Assembly: GCA_027487485.1 (NCBI GenBank)
Contig: JAIYDN010000022.1
Span: forward strand, 35,416-99,415
Direction: 5' to 3'
From: Planctomycetaceae bacterium
Lineage (GTDB): Bacteria; Planctomycetota; Planctomycetia; Pirellulales; Pirellulaceae
DNA length: 64,000 bases
The notes beneath the pieces are model-generated. The model ran no database searches and had not been told where the DNA came from. It saw nothing but the letters and a program-made list of their open reading frames with translations. Positions 36,785 to 47,534 of the stretch are shown in pieces (within the stretch, counting starts at the first letter, position 1; each line of letters starts with the position of its first letter). The position numbers and the translations under genes are program-made.

Positions 36785-36922
36785 GTGTTGTTCGCTGCTA
36801 GTTAGCTGCCTTGGTCTAAATCCTGTTTATCCTGTAAATCTATGTTCGATTCCAGAGGATCAATTCCATCTGACGCGAGTTTAACATTGATGGACAGGAT
36901 GGACAGGATTAGCCCGGTAAAA

Positions 36923-37027
36923 TCAAACTCGCTTCTCGGTAACTTTAATGGCACATTTCGCCTTCACCCCCGAACCATTGGCATATTGTCGTGTCTTTGC
37001 AGGCGTCTGGTAACCAACCTTCTTCAT
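36923..37027 (-). CDS. Possible 34-residue basic protein
   Basis: MKKVGYQTPAKTRQYANGSG continues to VTEKRV; it is strongly basic and compositionally protein-like. No good ribosome-binding site is visible and I know no family. It lies in an otherwise empty 677-base gap (36785-37461) that also holds GGACAGGATGGACAGGATT repeats at 36892-36910. Confidence 0.3.
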   Translation of the reverse strand: MKKVGYQTPAKTRQYANGSGVKAKCAIKVTEKRV

Positions 37028-37461
37028 TACGGGATTTCGTCGTGAGATTTCTAAGCAACCTCAACTCTCTCTTTGGTGGTGTTTCCACTCGATTGGTTGC
37101 CGATCGCGCCGCGATAGTCTAACGCGCTGCGGAGTCGCGGCATGCGTTGTTCTGCCCCATGGGCGCCTAGCTTGGATGCAGAACGTGAACCATTAGGTAA
37201 ATCCTATCTCGACGCAGCGCATTTTGAAATCAAATCAATCGACCGAGGTAAGGCAATCCTGCAAGTCTGGTTCGTTGTCCTTCGAGACCAGAAGCAGAAA
37301 ATCTGCAGATTCCTAGCGCCGTCAAATCTCGCCTTGGTCTTTAAGTGCGGCAAATACTTCTCTGACGATCCGCTCATCAGTGGGTAATTGTTCTGCGAAG
37401 TGGCTTGCCGCGCTCATTTTTCTCAAAACAAACAACATAATCAATCTTCGGATACAGAATC

Positions 37462-39576
37462 ATGACCAGAATTGAGCGACTTAGAAACATCGGTATCTCG
37501 GCCCACATCGACTCGGGCAAGACGACTTTGACAGAACGAATGCTGTACTACTGCGGTCGAATTCACGAAATCCATGAGGTCCGCGGTTCGGACGGAATCG
37601 GTGCCACCATGGATAGTGATCCGATCGAGCGCAAGCGTGGCATCACGATCTCGTCTGCGGTCACCAGCGTCGATTGGAAGGAACACGTATTCCAAATCAT
37701 CGATACACCCGGCCACGTTGACTTCACCGTCGAAGTCGAGCGCAGTCTGCGTGTTTTGGATGGTGCGGTGCTGGTCCTGTGCAGTGTGGGAGGCGTTCAA
37801 AGTCAATCCTACACCGTCGATCAACAAATGCGTCGCTATGGCGTGCCCCGTATTGCGTTCATCAACAAAATGGATCGCGTTGGGGCTGACCCTAAGCGAG
37901 TGATCCAGGAAATGCGTTCCAAGCTAAAGACGAATGCGGTAGCTTTGCAGTTGCCGATCGGCAATGCAGAGAGCTTTAATGGCGTCATCGACTTAGTTGC
38001 CATGAAAGCTGTCTACTTTGATGGCTCATGGGGCGAAGTCGTCCGTCGCGAGCAGATTCCTTTAGATCTAGCCGCAGCGGCCAGTTCGGCTCGCGGTGAA
38101 ATGCTTGAAGCAATCGCATTGGTTGACGACAAGGTGATGGAATGTCTGCTCAGTGAACGCGAACCGAGCGTGGACGAGCTCCGACTCGCAATACGGCGAG
38201 CAACCATTGCACACCAAATGACTCCTGTGCTACTGGGCAGCGCTAGTAAAAACTGTGCCGTTCAAGAACTCTTGGATGGCGTGGCATGTTTCTTGCCAGC
38301 CCCGAGTGACCGACAGATGTGGGCTTATGACCTGCGTCAACGTACCGATGGAGTCAGCGCTTCACCCAAGATTGCCCTTTCGAGTGATAGCGGTGACGCA
38401 ACGGTTGCGATGGCGTTCAAGACGATCGTCGAGGACTTTGGTCCTGTGACGTACATTCGAGTTTATCAAGGCCAAATCGAGAAAGGTCAAGCGTATGTCA
38501 ATACTCGGACAGGCAAGCGGCAGCGTTTTCCAAAGTTGGTTCGCATGCATGCGGATCGACGCACAGAAATTGACGTCGCATGTGCAGGTGACATTTGTGG
38601 AGTGGTCGGACTAGAAAGTGCCTTGGGCGATACGTATGTGTTGGACAACTACCACGTGTCGCTGGAGAGTATTGTCATTGCAGAACCAGTTTTGCAATTG
38701 GCGATTGAGCCGGAGGGGCGCGAGGACTCGGACCGGTTGGTCAAAGCCCTCGATCGTTTCCGCCGGCAAGATCCAACGTTTCGTTTTTGGACCGATGCAG
38801 ATTCGGGCCAGATGTTAATTGCAGGAATGGGGCAGTTGCATTTGGACGTCTACATCCAACGCTTACGAGACGACCATCATTGCCAAGTGAAAGTGGGGCG
38901 GCCACAAGTTGCCTACAAGGAACGACCTAGTCGTATTGTTCCATTTGAATACCGGCTGAAGAAGCAGAATGGCGGCCAAGGCCAATTCGCTCACATCGTG
39001 GGGCGATTGGAACCGTTGCCCCATGATTCTAAGACCGATTTTGAGTTTTGCGATGAGGTGTCAGGAGGGAGGATTTCGCGGTCCTTCATCCCTGCGATTC
39101 GCGAAGGAATGATAGAAGCGTTATCGTGTGGTCTGCTTGGCAACTACCCCGTTGTCGGTGTTCGCATGGTACTGCTTGACGGACAAGAGCACGAGAAGGA
39201 TTCGTCCGAACTGTCGTTCCGTCGATGTGCATGGGAAGCGATGCGGCAAGAAGTGTTACCACGCGCCGAATTGGAATTGCTAGAGCCGATGGTTCGACTA
39301 GACCTGGAGGTTCCAAGTGAATTCCAAGGAAGCGTTGTCGGCAACCTATCTCGCAAGCGCGCGAGCCTTTCTTCATCGCAAGATTCGGAGGGAACATGTC
39401 GAATCGAAGCCAAAGCACCATTGGCCGAGATGCTCGACTACGCGAACGAGATCCGTTCGCTGACTCAGGGCAAAGGCACATTTGCCATGACACCCTCTGG
39501 CTACGAAGCAACTCCCAAACGCGTTGCCAAGCTGGTAACCAAATCCGATACTCTCCGCAAAGTGAGAGTCGGCTAA
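37462..39576 (+). CDS. fusA: Translation elongation factor G
   Basis: A 704-residue five-domain GTPase. G1 is AHIDSGKTT, G3 DTPGHVDF, G4 NKMD. Switch I retains RGITI. Domain IV carries GGRISRSFIPAIREGMIEAL, and domain V DYANEIRSLTQGKGTFAM. It drives translocation of tRNA and mRNA and ribosome recycling. It is not next to rpsG, rpsL or tuf, so it may be one of several EF-G paralogues, as is usual in planctomycetes. A strong intrinsic terminator follows. Confidence 0.94.
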   Translation: MTRIERLRNIGISAHIDSGKTTLTERMLYYCGRIHEIHEVRGSDGIGATMDSDPIERKRGITISSAVTSVDWKEHVFQIIDTPGHVDFTVEVERSLRVLDGAVLVLCSVGGVQSQSYTVDQQMRRYGVPRIAFINKMDRVGADPKRVIQEMRSKLKTNAVALQLPIGNAESFNGVIDLVAMKAVYFDGSWGEVVRREQIPLDLAAAASSARGEMLEAIALVDDKVMECLLSEREPSVDELRLAIRRATIAHQMTPVLLGSASKNCAVQELLDGVACFLPAPSDRQMWAYDLRQRTDGVSASPKIALSSDSGDATVAMAFKTIVEDFGPVTYIRVYQGQIEKGQAYVNTRTGKRQRFPKLVRMHADRRTEIDVACAGDICGVVGLESALGDTYVLDNYHVSLESIVIAEPVLQLAIEPEGREDSDRLVKALDRFRRQDPTFRFWTDADSGQMLIAGMGQLHLDVYIQRLRDDHHCQVKVGRPQVAYKERPSRIVPFEYRLKKQNGGQGQFAHIVGRLEPLPHDSKTDFEFCDEVSGGRISRSFIPAIREGMIEALSCGLLGNYPVVGVRMVLLDGQEHEKDSSELSFRRCAWEAMRQEVLPRAELELLEPMVRLDLEVPSEFQGSVVGNLSRKRASLSSSQDSEGTCRIEAKAPLAEMLDYANEIRSLTQGKGTFAMTPSGYEATPKRVAKLVTKSDTLRKVRVG

Positions 39577-39580
39577 ACCC

Positions 39581-39624
39581 ACCACCGCAGCCTTTTGCAA
39601 AATCGGCTGCGGTGGTTTTTTTAT
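39581..39624 (+). terminator. Intrinsic terminator of fusA
   Basis: CCACCGCAGCC and GGCTGCGGTGG form an 11-bp perfect stem with a 12-base loop, followed by TTTTTTT. Confidence 0.92.
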
Positions 39625-39637
39625 TGGTTGAGTGAGA

Positions 39638-40123
39638 TTAACTCAATTGGATTGCTTTCCCGAACCCAAATTCGCAAGCTTTCTTCGTCGCTTGCATGGC
39701 CTTTCCGATGGGGAGTCCAGCAAATGGGAAATTGAGCTCAACGCTCAGGCCTTGAAAAGCGTCGGCGATCGCTAGCCGATATTCTTTTCCTCCCAATCCA
39801 ACGATTATCGGAAACAGTTCGAGACCTTGGTCCTTCACCTGCGTACAAAGCACCTCTCTTGAGACTGGATTCGATGATTTGCGATTAAATGTGACTTCGT
39901 AAGGGCCTGGTATCTCATAGTCCGGCAAAATGAATCCGTACTTGGCGCTTAGGATGATCCATTTCGTTCCAAAGCGTTCTGCATACTGTCGATTCAATTT
40001 GAATGGCGAACCTTTATACGCGTCTTTAGCAAATGTTGGTCCGGCATTGGGATTCTTATCCCAGATCTTGCTTAGCCCGCAGGGTACGATTATCAGCACT
40101 TTGTTGTTCGCTCGAACCTCCAT
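39638..40123 (-). CDS. DUF6884-like protein of McrBC-like cassette
   Basis: A 161-residue soluble protein. VLIIVPCGLSKIWDKNPNAG, then PTFAKDAYKGSPFKLNRQYA and WIILSAKYGFILP match the DUF6884 family, related to YaaA-like folds. GLGGKEY forms a later conserved turn. It starts directly after the stop of the DUF2357 gene (TAAATG), so it is cotranscribed with the defence genes. As I recall, such proteins accompany McrB/DUF2357 loci; a base- or nucleotide-modifying role is only a guess. Confidence 0.78.
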   Translation of the reverse strand: MEVRANNKVLIIVPCGLSKIWDKNPNAGPTFAKDAYKGSPFKLNRQYAERFGTKWIILSAKYGFILPDYEIPGPYEVTFNRKSSNPVSREVLCTQVKDQGLELFPIIVGLGGKEYRLAIADAFQGLSVELNFPFAGLPIGKAMQATKKACEFGFGKAIQLS

Positions 40124-42595
40124 TTAGCCATGCTCGCGTTGCATGATGGATTCCAACGATAGGTAACGATCTGTGCTGCCGGAACTTCGCCACAGGAAAC
40201 CGTTACTACCGTCAAAACGAATGGTTTCACCAGTTGGTAAATGGAACCAAGCACGTCCCTTCGGATTATCGGCACTCTGCACGCTGGCCGTAGCAAGCTT
40301 GATCTCCGGCACAATGTGATTTGCTCTCAACCATTCGAGCAATCGCCATTCGGGTTCTGTCTCAAGTCCCACTTCACCCAACGTCAGTGCGCGCTGAAGT
40401 CCTAATCGAGTCGTCCATCGCCAATGTCCAGACATCGTTTCTTGGGAAGCCAGACCAATAGGATTGGCAAGAGCTCGTACAGGACCTAATCGGTACAACA
40501 CCACCGGTTGATTATGTTTTGCTGGCCAAGGCGTGGGGATTTCAGATCTGTCGACGACATCGATTTGTTCGACATCCGCTACATATCGGATTCCATTGGG
40601 TTCATGCATTCCGAGCGGAACGTACAAGGCAACTTGCTTGACGAAGAACTGTCGGCGCTGTGACTTGGTGCGAGGTTGATAATACATCCTTTCGCGTTTG
40701 ATCCAATCCAAGTGCTCGGCGGCACCGGGCGATCGTAATACCCCGACCAAAACAGGTTCGCTCGCGGCAACTCGCCAATCACGCGATCTTCCTTCCGCGA
40801 GGTGCGGAATCACGCGATCCGCCATCGCCCATCCACCTTTTTGAAACGCTTGTACTAACCATTGACGCATATAAGACAGATTGCTTGGCAATGCAGGAAT
40901 TGCACCAATTCCGAAACGATCTATCGACTGCCACAATCGACTTGATTGGAATTCTTGCGGCTGTGTTTCCGCGTAGGGAAATGCAGCAACGGCTTGCACA
41001 ACAACATGTTTCGGAACTCCAGCCTTTCCCGGTTCCATTTCAATTTCAAGAATTGCATCTCGGTAACGGTGCAGAACGTTAACTGCGTCACGGGGGGGAC
41101 CAAATGAACCGAACTGCTGTCGATATTCTTCAGATGCGTCGATGCGATACTTAGCGTCGCAAACGAGTAATATTTGCGGCCATCCAACTTCTTCGTACCG
41201 GATGATAATGTCGGGCTTCTGGGGAATAAGCGTTACATCATCCGCATCGTATTGGAAGTTGTATGTAACGCTGATCTTGCGATCCTTCGAGTTGATACAA
41301 TCAACGCGTTGTCGGCGTCCCTCCAAGAGCCGAACTTGAAGGCTTGAGCTATTGAGCTTGAACAAGTCACGAAGATCTGCATTGCTTACATTTGGCTCGC
41401 GAAGCAATTGCACAATCGATAAGAAAACCCAGTACTCATAAAGCACATTTAGGTCCTTAACGGACAGTCGGCAAATGTCTCCTTCTAAACGAAGCCCGAA
41501 CTTCAACAGCATGCAAAGTCGGTAAGTCTCCTTGTACCCTGGGGCCGAAACCAATTGTAAAGAAGCAAACTCACCAGGCACTGGACCGTTCGCTTCGGCT
41601 ATCGGCTCAAGTCGTAGCAATTGAGATATTCGATTCTCCATGCTTCGAAGAGACAGTTGCGTCGCTCTACTTCGCTCGCCAGTCTCGGAAACGTCTCCAA
41701 GCGATTTGTGGAGAAGGCCAAGCGTCCTGCGAATGTCGATTAGTTGACGTCGGATCCAACGATGCTCCATCGTATCGAGCGTAGGTTCCGAAGGACTTTC
41801 TAGTAATCGCTCCCGAACAGGTCCAATCAAAGTGTCCTGAGTAACACCGCGGCCCGCGCCGCGTCGCACTTGGGCGCGTACTGATGAGTCCGTCCGTCGA
41901 ATCCGCTCAATTCGATTGTAACTTGGACGACGTACGAGTGATCTTCGAGGTTGTTGAGCAATGTATCGAACTGATTTCTCTAGCTCCCCGAGTATATGCT
42001 CTAAGAGAATCAACCATTCCAATCGAGATGGTCGTCGATTCGTATCTAACTTGCCCAATTGATGTGTCGAACGGAGATACTCATAGGCCAAGCTCGTGAG
42101 GATTTCCTGAATCTGCGAAAGGATTTCTTTGTAGTCCGTTTCATAGTCGATTTTTGTGGGAAAAACCTCCACTTCAATATCCAGCTGTGGCTTGCCGTTG
42201 ATCGCGATAGTAAAGAGGCTTCGACCTATCTGGCCCTGGAAATTGATCACTCCGTATGCGACTCTATTATTCTCTCGGAAACTTAACCGCTGAGTGATTT
42301 GTGGGTCGCGATGCTGAATACTGACTTGATCGCTCGAACGATGAGCTTTCACATAGACTTGATAGTCGAGTTGCTCATAAATCGCTGGTCCAATCTCGAC
42401 CATAGGGTCATCGTTCAGTTGCTTTGGGACGTCTCGCCAGTTGTCGCCTTCAAAGGAAAGCGAATCACACCGTGGTGAGAGTTTCAATCTTCCTTCAACT
42501 TGGGTTCGTTGCGCGAGTATGGGAGGATCATACTTTGCAGTACGTTCCCATACGAGGGAAAAGAGGTTCGTATTGATTCGGAAGAGTTCTTTCAT
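40124..42595 (-). CDS. DUF2357 nuclease (McrC-like subunit)
   Basis: An 823-residue protein. A long helical central part (LTSLAYEYLRSTHQLGKLDT; PTLDTMEHRWIRRQLIDIRR) is typical of DUF2357. A PD-(D/E)xK nuclease core follows (KPDIIIRYEEVGWPQILLVC, then DAKYRID) with D, D and K in place. The C terminus has a beta-rich extra domain. It begins three bases after the stop of the McrB-like gene. McrB-type motors load such nucleases onto modified or foreign DNA. Confidence 0.85.
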   Translation of the reverse strand: MKELFRINTNLFSLVWERTAKYDPPILAQRTQVEGRLKLSPRCDSLSFEGDNWRDVPKQLNDDPMVEIGPAIYEQLDYQVYVKAHRSSDQVSIQHRDPQITQRLSFRENNRVAYGVINFQGQIGRSLFTIAINGKPQLDIEVEVFPTKIDYETDYKEILSQIQEILTSLAYEYLRSTHQLGKLDTNRRPSRLEWLILLEHILGELEKSVRYIAQQPRRSLVRRPSYNRIERIRRTDSSVRAQVRRGAGRGVTQDTLIGPVRERLLESPSEPTLDTMEHRWIRRQLIDIRRTLGLLHKSLGDVSETGERSRATQLSLRSMENRISQLLRLEPIAEANGPVPGEFASLQLVSAPGYKETYRLCMLLKFGLRLEGDICRLSVKDLNVLYEYWVFLSIVQLLREPNVSNADLRDLFKLNSSSLQVRLLEGRRQRVDCINSKDRKISVTYNFQYDADDVTLIPQKPDIIIRYEEVGWPQILLVCDAKYRIDASEEYRQQFGSFGPPRDAVNVLHRYRDAILEIEMEPGKAGVPKHVVVQAVAAFPYAETQPQEFQSSRLWQSIDRFGIGAIPALPSNLSYMRQWLVQAFQKGGWAMADRVIPHLAEGRSRDWRVAASEPVLVGVLRSPGAAEHLDWIKRERMYYQPRTKSQRRQFFVKQVALYVPLGMHEPNGIRYVADVEQIDVVDRSEIPTPWPAKHNQPVVLYRLGPVRALANPIGLASQETMSGHWRWTTRLGLQRALTLGEVGLETEPEWRLLEWLRANHIVPEIKLATASVQSADNPKGRAWFHLPTGETIRFDGSNGFLWRSSGSTDRYLSLESIMQREHG

Positions 42596-42598
42596 CGG

Positions 42599-45169
42599 TT
42601 ATAGCCAGTAGGAAGTAAAGCCTTCTGTCTCAAGCCGATCCCACATCAAGCACAGTCTTGCGGCCGAACGAGGAAGTTTCGCACTAACCAGCGTAGCAGG
42701 TCTTCCTGCTTTGTCCCACTTGTCAACTTGGGAACCAACGACGTCCTCACTATCGAAAGGCTGCCCTTGTATGGCCAGCCCTAAAAGCCCAAGTAGCGTC
42801 CGTCGTATTGCATTACTTCCGCCGACGATTCGAGGGAGTATTTTCATCGACAAAACTAAATCAAGCGGGTCGACCACTTTGTTGTCACGAGAACGGAATG
42901 AGGACCGAATTTCTTCTGCGTTCAGCAAAAATAGAATCATTTCGTCCCGTGTTCGATACCCAACTTGCAACTGACTACAGGTGAGGCAATCGTTGACTCG
43001 TTTAAGCCAGGCGATCGAGGATTGAATTAGAGCCAACGACGGTTCGTCTAGATTTGATAGCTGACTCAAACGAGTCGCGGCGGAATGCCAAAACTCAACT
43101 GGCCATATCACCTCTGCCTCACTGGGAATTGAACTCTCATCCGTAGTATCTGGATTCCAATCCAAATCAACTTCTGAAAGTTCGATAGTAAAGGCCCGAT
43201 CAAGGACCTTGCGACTGAATCCGTGTGTGCTCTCATCCATGTTAACGGTACCAACGATTCCGAGATTGGCGGGGATTGTCTGTTGCTGCCAATGTTCGTC
43301 GTTCTCGTTCAATTGTAATGAAAGCAACGAGTCGCTTTCGAACCCGCCATTTTCCGATGGCACTCGGTCCTCAATGCAGCTCAAGATCTCGGCAAAATAG
43401 TATTCGACTCTTGCAAGGTTCATCTCATCTATGATGCATGTGGAATGACACGAAGGGGAAAGCGAGGCTTTCCTCGCAACCGTTAAGAACGCGCCGGGGC
43501 GAAATTTTCCTTGAAGATCAACGTAACCAAGTACTTCGGAACTATCGGTCCAGTCGGGGCGAACTGAAATGCGAGCAGACAGGCCACCGGTGTGTTTTGC
43601 GATCAACGACGGAAGTTTTGATTTGCCGGTGCCTGACACACCAGCCAAGATCACAAATGGCTTGGTTCGGATGGCTGTAACATAGGTTGCGATTTGCCAA
43701 GGCTCAAACGTAAAACCATCCTGTGAAATATCCTGAATCAGCCGTTTGACAGCGACGGATATTTTCTCGGGATTTGGCTTAACGGGTTCGATATCCATTT
43801 GAATATTCCATTTTCTCTTGATCGTTGATAGGACATCGTTTCTGCACTGAGACGATTGAAGCGTCTGCCAGTAGGGTTCTTTAAGGACTGCATGTTGGAC
43901 GCGTTGTCGAATTTGGGTTGGGGTCGGCGGATCGATTGAAAGTGGCTGAGTGACTTCCAAGTGTGCAAGCAGCCAAAAGAAGTCTCCTGCAAGCCGCCCG
44001 AATCCTTCTGCAAGCTGTTGGTCAGCGACCTCTCGATCGGCCTCTTTGAACTTTTCGATGAATTTTGGCAGCAGCCAATCAAACGAGATTCGATTCTCGG
44101 TTAATTGACCTTTTGCAATCGCACTTACGACGAGAGCAATGATCATCGGTTTGTAAAGCTGTGGACTCGACATTTCCTGGAGCAGCTCAACTAGGTTCTT
44201 CGAAGCCTTTTCGGGCGAATCAAGTAATACTACCTTCTTTCGTTGCTCAGCCAAACCAAGTTCAGCACTCTGCAGATAGGTCATTTGACGCGCGACAGTA
44301 CCGTCTAGTTCAGTACGATCTCCTGTTCCGAAGTTATCGCGAAGCCATGCCAATCGTGATTCGTATCCGGTTAAAGTGACACGCTCTGATTCATTCGCAT
44401 CAAGACGCTGAACTTCACACCCAGTGTCATCTACACTCTTGACATAGTATCGAGCCTGCCGATTCGTGCTGTAAAAGATGATCTTCTCTGAGCAGTACCA
44501 TCGCATGATTTCCAAGAACGACTTATGTGTACTAGGACGTTCATGGACATTGTCGACCCAAACCTTGTAGGCGTCTAGCAAGGCAGCAAAAGCTGATGGG
44601 AGTGTGGTGCTTTCTTGCCGAAGTTCATCGAGCGTAACAAATCGCTCGAAAATCATCCCGCGAGTATATCCGCCGGCCAACTTTCCCGAGCCAATTGAAA
44701 CTCGTGAGCCGATTCCCTCGATTACATCCGAAAAACCACGCTCGCGTAATCCTTTAACAGTGGACGATGGTAACTGTCCGTAGACCTCGCGAGCTTTACC
44801 TTCTGGATCATCCTTGAACTCAGTTGCGGCAACCCCTAAACCTATTCGAATGCCGACTGGTTCGTCACATGAAAAGTGGATTACAGGATAGACTCCCTTT
44901 TGGGCGCTCGTCGTTTCGCGTTCATCAAATACTGCCAGCCATGGGACATTCGTCCAATTACCTTTTCCAACCGACGCATCTCCTTTCCAGTGTGAATTCG
45001 GACAAAGTTCATCAGCTTCCGCTTTTGCCAACTCCCTCAATCGTCGAACCACCCGGACGGCGTCGGAATCTCCAGAGAATTTCTCTGGTTTATGCGGGTA
45101 CTTCTCAAGCAGTAGCTGGCATGCCGACCAAAAATCTTTCTCTTCGTAATCGCCCAAACTTGAACTCAA
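42599..45169 (-). CDS. McrB-like AAA+ GTPase
   Basis: An 856-residue motor. The N-terminal ~280 residues hold a DUF3578/MrcB-type specificity part (WLAVFDERETTSAQKGVYPV, then IHFSCDEP). The AAA+ core has Walker A GVSGTGKS, Walker B STCIIDEMNLARVEYYFAEI, and the McrB-type GTVNMDEST loop, followed by sensor FSRKVLDRAFTIE. McrB proteins hydrolyse GTP and drive a partner nuclease against invading DNA. It is the first gene of the three-gene cassette and the longest, and it has no obvious regulator. Confidence 0.9.
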   Translation of the reverse strand: MSSSLGDYEEKDFWSACQLLLEKYPHKPEKFSGDSDAVRVVRRLRELAKAEADELCPNSHWKGDASVGKGNWTNVPWLAVFDERETTSAQKGVYPVIHFSCDEPVGIRIGLGVAATEFKDDPEGKAREVYGQLPSSTVKGLRERGFSDVIEGIGSRVSIGSGKLAGGYTRGMIFERFVTLDELRQESTTLPSAFAALLDAYKVWVDNVHERPSTHKSFLEIMRWYCSEKIIFYSTNRQARYYVKSVDDTGCEVQRLDANESERVTLTGYESRLAWLRDNFGTGDRTELDGTVARQMTYLQSAELGLAEQRKKVVLLDSPEKASKNLVELLQEMSSPQLYKPMIIALVVSAIAKGQLTENRISFDWLLPKFIEKFKEADREVADQQLAEGFGRLAGDFFWLLAHLEVTQPLSIDPPTPTQIRQRVQHAVLKEPYWQTLQSSQCRNDVLSTIKRKWNIQMDIEPVKPNPEKISVAVKRLIQDISQDGFTFEPWQIATYVTAIRTKPFVILAGVSGTGKSKLPSLIAKHTGGLSARISVRPDWTDSSEVLGYVDLQGKFRPGAFLTVARKASLSPSCHSTCIIDEMNLARVEYYFAEILSCIEDRVPSENGGFESDSLLSLQLNENDEHWQQQTIPANLGIVGTVNMDESTHGFSRKVLDRAFTIELSEVDLDWNPDTTDESSIPSEAEVIWPVEFWHSAATRLSQLSNLDEPSLALIQSSIAWLKRVNDCLTCSQLQVGYRTRDEMILFLLNAEEIRSSFRSRDNKVVDPLDLVLSMKILPRIVGGSNAIRRTLLGLLGLAIQGQPFDSEDVVGSQVDKWDKAGRPATLVSAKLPRSAARLCLMWDRLETEGFTSYWL

Positions 45170-46113
45170 TCGAAACCCCTTGTCGAAGAAAATTAAAATG
45201 AGACATCGCGTGTGTCCTACCCAAACAATTCACAGCAAAAACGGCTATGTAGTTTAGCATACCTGCAGCAAGAGCGAGTTCGCGAGACTATCAAACAGCG
45301 AAATAGCCCAAGTCTTCTGCGAAGGAAGATTTTGCAGAGCAAATCCGGAAGCGTTAGGCTGTTAAACGCGGTGATCTGTATTAGAACATAGAGTTCATCT
45401 TAGCTAAGTACAAGGTCAGGAAGGTGTTCGTCTGCTCGAACCTCGAGATATTGACGCGCACGGACAACTCTCTCACAACCATTGAAAACGTTTGTCGATT
45501 AACAAAACGTGTCATGCCTTGCAGGTCACTATTGGCACAGGATTAGAATCCATGTCCGAGAAAATGAAGGTAGTGAGGAATGGGTCGCTTGTTCGCTTTT
45601 TTGGGACAATGCACGCTACTCGCTTCCAGTTCTGCGTCATTCGGCCTCAATTTACCAGTATACAAGCCCTCAACATTACTAACAAAGCACTTCAGTAACC
45701 CCTCAGTCTTGCCTTTGAGTCTTGCTGTGAAGGGAGATCAAGATAGGTTTCCATTTCTATTTGACGACCCTCGCTCAATACTGCCAATTTTACAAGAGAC
45801 TTGGAAGCGAATCGAAATATTCTGTTGGCCGAGTGTGGCAAAATCTTACGCGTTGATAGGTCTACTTCAAGGAATGTAGATAAAGTCACCTTGGACAATA
45901 GTCATAAACTGACGATTCGACTGCCCGCACATGAACAAATCTAGGTGGAAAGTCGAACAACACGTGACGCCTTTTCCGATCACCGCTGGACTTGCAGGAT
46001 GTGGGGCATCGAGGGCAGCAACTACTGTTAACGTATCCAAGCGAGCGACTACTCGGAATGTGATTTGATTTCTTCACGAACTTGCGAAGTTCCCAGTCAT
46101 TTGGGCAAAAAAC
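45170..46113. other. Long intergenic stretch, no supported gene
   Basis: Short open frames occur on both strands at 45490-45900, but none has a ribosome-binding site, recognisable motif or stable composition. No copy of the window's repeat families is seen here. It may hold a decayed gene, since one minus-strand frame at 45692-45898 reads through protein-like sequence. Confidence 0.4.
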
Positions 46114-46773
46114 TCAGTAATCGAAATCATCCTGATTTGGGAAATCATCTGGCTCGTAGTCTGGAAACCCAAAACACTTGACCAGCGTATCGATTTCGAA
46201 CGACTCACCGTTTGGTGCGAGGCATTTTGCTGCAAGATACAATAGCTGACCTGCTTCGAAATCGACGCTTTCGCGAATTTCATCAATCCGCTCAAAGATG
46301 TAAATGATGAATCCGCTTCCTTCCAGCAAACTACTCCTCGAGCGAGTTTTGCAAATTTTGCTGTATGCATCGATCGATTCGTGAAAAAGGATCTGAAGAT
46401 GCAACTTCGAGAGCGTCTTCGCGATCATTTCAGCTGGGTTAAAATGCACATGCTTGCCACTCTTTATCTCGACGTCATAAACGAATCCCCTTGCATCAGG
46501 TTGTAGGCGAAGCGAGTCTGCCGCAAGGTCATATGCAACCTGGCGATACTTTACTTGGAACTCTTCTTCAGTCATTCTCCCAAAAACATCACCGTTGAAG
46601 AAAGACTCCCAATCTTTGCAACCGGTGAACGCTTCACGCGTGGCAGCGAGCCGGCGCCGACGTCGCTTGTCTCTCGGCAGCTCGTTTACCAAGTTCACTT
46701 CCTCCCATGATTCTACAAACCATGTTCTGCCCAATACGCAAACGTCGTTGAGGAATGAATGAGCCGTAATCAT
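46114..46773 (-). CDS. Hypothetical protein
   Basis: About 219 residues from ATG 46773; the frame extends to 46857. The sequence is soluble and charged, with RDKRRRRRLAATREAFTGCK near the N terminus and a very acidic end (DYEPDDFPNQDDFDY). AYDLAADSLRLQPDARGFVYDVEIKSG could be part of a nuclease-like or restriction-related fold (a YDVEIKSGK strand resembles a PD-(D/E)xK E-x-K), but the evidence is thin. It sits between the defence cassette and the csrA repeat block. Confidence 0.5.
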   Translation of the reverse strand: MITAHSFLNDVCVLGRTWFVESWEEVNLVNELPRDKRRRRRLAATREAFTGCKDWESFFNGDVFGRMTEEEFQVKYRQVAYDLAADSLRLQPDARGFVYDVEIKSGKHVHFNPAEMIAKTLSKLHLQILFHESIDAYSKICKTRSRSSLLEGSGFIIYIFERIDEIRESVDFEAGQLLYLAAKCLAPNGESFEIDTLVKCFGFPDYEPDDFPNQDDFDY

Positions 46774-47534
46774 TTGTCGCCGATCTCTACTCTCGGTACA
46801 GTGAGGTTGTGATTGAACAGTCAGGACAAAATGCCAACTGATGCCGCTCTGGTGCATGTTAGTCTATTTGGTGGTCAGTCGCCACCAAGACAAGAAGAGC
46901 CAAAGATGCAAACACGCTCTTCCAATGACTTGTGATGATTCCGGGGGGACTAAGAACGGCGGCACATGTCTTTTGGGTAAAGCAATCCATTAGCCGTAAG
47001 GTGATAGCCTCGGTTATTGTTTGAACGCAAAGCGTTGGTGGAAACCGGGGCTATCGCCCAACGGCTAATCGGCCTGTGAAAACTCGCGCAGTTGTGCTTA
47101 GCCTCGGAAGGCCAACCAAGATCAGAAACGTGGTTTCTCGTACTCGTACTCGTACTCAGCGCCAGCGGTACTCGTAATCGACCTCGATCGATCTGCTTCG
47201 AGTACGAGTACGAATACAATTTCATCGAGTACGAGTACGATGGAAAACCAAGAATGAAGCTTTTCGGATGCGAAAAGACCAATGTCAAAACTAGCGACTG
47301 CTGAGCAAGGAGTGGAACACCTCCGCTACATTGCAAATCAGAAAACGACCCAAAAGCCTACCGCCACAACGACTTATCTAGTCTATTAGACTACGCCGAA
47401 GAAACACAAAAATTCAAATTCACTTGGCGATTGACCTAAGTTGTCACCGGCTCGTCTGATAATGATTGTGTTGGGACGCGGCAGACCAACCATTCCCGCA
47501 CTGCCGCAGCAATCGACCTCAAGGAAGAATCCAA
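46774..47534. repeat. Intergenic repeats upstream of csrA copy 1
   Basis: GGCGATAGCCTCGGTT...AACCGGGGCTATCGCC hairpin at 46989-47070 and CTCGTACTC / GAGTACGAG palindrome at 47134-47242. The last ~95 bases (47440-47534) are nearly identical to those before csrA copy 2 and end in GCGGCAG...CTGCCGC, a hairpin just before the AGGAAG ribosome-binding site. No gene is seen before csrA. Confidence 0.65.

Noticed and set aside
45492..45898. Small genes on either strand
   Set aside because: No ribosome site, motif or consistent composition; overlapping frames on both strands score equally.
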